DNA of 7,894 nt, from positions 1 to 7,894 of the forward strand of contig CACXYG010000156.1 of assembly GCA_902771745.1 (NCBI GenBank). The letters are read 5' to 3'. The translations under genes and the position numbers were made by a program. Positions 6,716 to 7,894 of the stretch are shown here, piece by piece (within the stretch, counting starts at the first letter, position 1; each line of letters begins with the position of its first letter). The notes beneath the pieces were generated by a model that made no database searches, was not told where the DNA came from, and worked only from the letters and a program-made list of their open reading frames with translations. The DNA is from an uncultured Erysipelotrichaceae bacterium (lineage in GTDB: Bacteria > Bacillota_I > Bacilli_A > RFN20 > CAG-288).

Positions 6716-7762
6716 ATGGCGCGTAAAACAAAAACCATGAAGAACTTGTTCCACCGCTATATCTTGATGACCATTGCGGCCGCCATTTTGGCTGTCATCA
6801 GCATGCCTTTGTTCACCATCTTATATTTCCAGACGGAGAACATCGTCTTCTTTATCTTGTTACTGGTTACTTTAGGTGTCTTACTTGCCGGTTATTCGTT
6901 AGAACTGATTTTCTATACCTTACGTCTTTATAAACTCTTCTATTCTGATATCTATCAGACCACCGATCGTAACTTGACCAAACTGAAGTTACATCAGAAA
7001 GGTTTAGACCTTTATCAGGCCAGCGAAGTTGGTGAGGTAAGAAAACTCAACGACAACGTTCTTGATCTCAATTATGAACTTGAACACATGGTTCAAGTCG
7101 CTCTGGATAAAGACTATTCCAAGATCAACTTGAACTACATCGATAAGAAGAAGAGACTAGTAGACCATCACACCTTCCACGATCATATCGCGGAAATCGT
7201 CTTCTGTTCTCAATCCTATCGTAACGTCTTAATCCAGGCTTATTATGATTTCGAAGGTAAAGGTAATCTTACCCCCGAGGAAGAAGAACAGCTCCTGGAT
7301 TTCATCAATCTGGTGTTCAGCCAGGTGCGGGTGCCCCATGATTTTGAGGCCCTGCTGCCCAAGGTCTACGCCCATCCGGGGTTCAGCCGCCTGCACGCCG
7401 TGGCGGCGGAGGAGGGCCGCATCCGGGCCAGCTATGGCTGCGAAGGTTTCCTGGGGCCCTATGAGAAGAAGGTGCGGGATTACCCCTTTTCCTGCCAGGC
7501 CGGTCTGAGCATCGCCTCCGTCCGGATAGACGGGGCCATTTCCGGCTGCACCAGCATCCGGGCTTCCTACGGCCAGGGCAATATCTACCAAGACGATTTT
7601 GTGGATGTCTGGGAGCACCGGTTCGGCATTTTCCGAGACCATACGCCCTTCAAGACGGGTCCTTGCCGGGATTGCCGATGGTGGAAAAAGTGCAAGGGAA
7701 ACGGCATGCACCTGCGGGGAGAGAACGGAGAACTGCTGCTCTGCAACCTTTCCCGGCTCTAA
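6716..7762 (+). CDS. Chimeric reading frame: membrane signalling protein N-terminus joined to a radical SAM/SPASM C-terminus
   Basis: The frame has 348 codons and two unrelated halves. Residues 1-185 fit the upstream genes in base composition and codon use. They hold two membrane helices (about 15-38 and 43-67), a HAMP-like helix region around ASEVGEVRKLNDNVLDLNYE (102-121), and from about residue 140 what looks like the start of a degenerate GGDEF domain (RLVDHHTF ... LIQAYYDF), similar in plan to the EAL protein two genes upstream. From about residue 186 (base 7271) the DNA becomes GC-rich and the protein becomes the end of a radical SAM enzyme, with a SPASM pattern at Cys260, 278, 317, 320, 326 and 343. 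The radical SAM CxxxCxxC motif is absent. No known protein family joins these parts to my knowledge, and the join coincides with the composition switch. I treat it as an artefactual or very recent fusion and expect the native left gene to continue into GGDEF/EAL sequence. Confidence 0.7.
   Translation: MARKTKTMKNLFHRYILMTIAAAILAVISMPLFTILYFQTENIVFFILLLVTLGVLLAGYSLELIFYTLRLYKLFYSDIYQTTDRNLTKLKLHQKGLDLYQASEVGEVRKLNDNVLDLNYELEHMVQVALDKDYSKINLNYIDKKKRLVDHHTFHDHIAEIVFCSQSYRNVLIQAYYDFEGKGNLTPEEEEQLLDFINLVFSQVRVPHDFEALLPKVYAHPGFSRLHAVAAEEGRIRASYGCEGFLGPYEKKVRDYPFSCQAGLSIASVRIDGAISGCTSIRASYGQGNIYQDDFVDVWEHRFGIFRDHTPFKTGPCRDCRWWKKCKGNGMHLRGENGELLLCNLSRL
7250..7290. other. Probable chimeric junction between two genomes
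   Basis: Sequence up to about 7260 uses the low-GC codons of the rest of the window. From about 7271 (acccccgagg...) Ala, Gly, Leu and Arg codons turn to GCC/GGC/CTG/CGG types. The exact point cannot be fixed by eye because the bases 7255-7275 suit either side. The frame stays open across the join, which can happen by chance. Confidence 0.75.
7271..7762 (+). pseudogene. C-terminal fragment of a radical SAM/SPASM protein
   Basis: About 163 residues are present. SYGCEGFLGPYEKKVRDYPF leads to Cys260, then an IDG turn and Cys278. GNIYQDDFVDVWEHRF follows, then Cys317-x2-Cys320-x5-Cys326-x16-Cys343. This is the auxiliary Fe-S binding SPASM domain found in many radical SAM peptide and protein maturases. 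The wording (GNI...F..VW..RF...R, and C-x-GNG-x-HLR near the end) recalls the rSAM/lipoprotein-type maturases I know from Bacteroidetes and some Clostridia; this is from memory, not a search. The TIM-barrel half with the SAM-binding cluster is missing because of the upstream join, so the fragment as it stands cannot be a working enzyme. In its true genome the gene probably continues leftwards. Coordinates here use the numbering of the 348-codon frame. Confidence 0.75.
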
Positions 7763-7778
7763 CGCGGGCCCGGCGGGA

Positions 7779-7894
7779 TTATTTCACCAAGTCGATGGCG
7801 CCGAAAACGACGGAAGAAAGGATGGTATCCCCCACCTTGATCTTTACCGTCGTTTCCATGCCGGCGGGCAGGGTGGAATAGGCCATGCCCTCCA
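7779..7894 (-). CDS. C-terminal end of an unidentified protein, possibly a TOBE-like domain (partial)
   Basis: On the minus strand, 37 codons are open from the window edge to a TAA at 7781-7779. The peptide begins EGMAYSTLPAGMETTVKIKV and ends VVFGAIDLVK. Third positions are mostly G or C, matching the neighbouring radical SAM fragment, so it is likely from the same GC-rich genome. Alternating hydrophobic strands, GMETTVKIKVGD followed by SSVVFG, resemble the C-terminal TOBE beta-barrel of ABC-transporter ATPases; this is a weak resemblance. It converges with the + strand gene, with only 16 bases between the stops. A real coding end is likely; its identity is not established. Confidence 0.5.
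   Translation of the reverse strand, partial: EGMAYSTLPAGMETTVKIKVGDTILSSVVFGAIDLVK

Noticed and set aside
7229..7711. Open frame of 160 codons on the minus strand
   Set aside because: It is antisense to the SPASM fragment in GC-rich DNA, where stop codons are rare, and it shows no known motif.
6716..7762. A genuine new fusion of a membrane signalling protein with a SPASM domain
   Set aside because: The join coincides with an abrupt composition and codon change, the radical SAM barrel is missing, and the SPASM half begins mid-domain. An artefact or recent recombination explains this better.
7763..7778. GC-rich sequence between convergent stops as a terminator hairpin
   Set aside because: It holds a GGGCCC palindrome and short complementary pieces (tcccg/cggga), but no stable long stem and no T-run on either strand.
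1..7894. tRNA or rRNA genes, CRISPR arrays, insertion sequences, internal promoters
   Set aside because: Apart from gaps of 19 bases or fewer the window is coding. I saw no regularly spaced DNA repeats, terminal inverted repeats, transposase or structured RNA.

Overview
The window joins two kinds of DNA. Bases 1 to about 7270 look like one genome of a low-GC, gene-dense Bacillota. Arg is mostly AGA/CGT and Leu mostly TTA/CTT/TTG. Two 60-base lines counted by hand gave 30% GC (6121-6180) and 45% GC (7141-7200). The SipW-like signal peptidase and the degenerate-GGDEF/EAL membrane protein suggest an Erysipelotrichales- or Mollicutes-related gut lineage, but that placement is tentative. From about 7270 to the end the sequence is GC-rich (75% in 7381-7440, 67% in 7501-7560, same method), with codon use of a different kind of organism.

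The left part is one co-directional run of genes with no intergenic space for an internal promoter. In order: (1) the C-terminal part of a McrB-like AAA+ ATPase (2-766); (2) an 842-residue DUF2357-type protein, the usual McrC-like partner, with a coiled coil, an acidic linker and an unrecognised C-terminal domain (786-3314); (3) a SipW/ER-type signal peptidase I homologue with three copies of an 18-residue helical repeat in its cytoplasmic tail (3323-4432); (4) a membrane protein with a degenerate GGDEF and an apparently intact EAL c-di-GMP phosphodiesterase domain (4447-5979); (5) an MTA/SAH-nucleosidase-like protein whose key catalytic residues appear replaced (5976-6713); (6) the N-terminus of another two-helix membrane signalling protein (from 6716). 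Gaps are 19, 8 and 14 bases, then a 4-base overlap, then 2 bases, which suggests an operon.

The last reading frame (6716-7762) is a chimera. Its first ~185 codons belong with the left genes. The remaining ~163 codons encode the end of a radical SAM/SPASM enzyme without its catalytic radical SAM domain. A 37-codon end of an opposing gene follows (7779-7894, minus strand). I read the ~7270 switch as most probably a metagenome assembly join or a very recent recombination, not a functional fusion.

The most interesting biology is the left cluster. It combines an AAA+/DUF2357 pair with no visible nuclease, a signal-peptidase homologue lacking the family's usual Asp and carrying a repeated tail, a c-di-GMP phosphodiesterase, and a probably inactive nucleosidase fold that may act as a nucleotide-binding partner. 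A membrane-linked, nucleotide-regulated AAA+ system is a hypothesis, not a demonstrated function.
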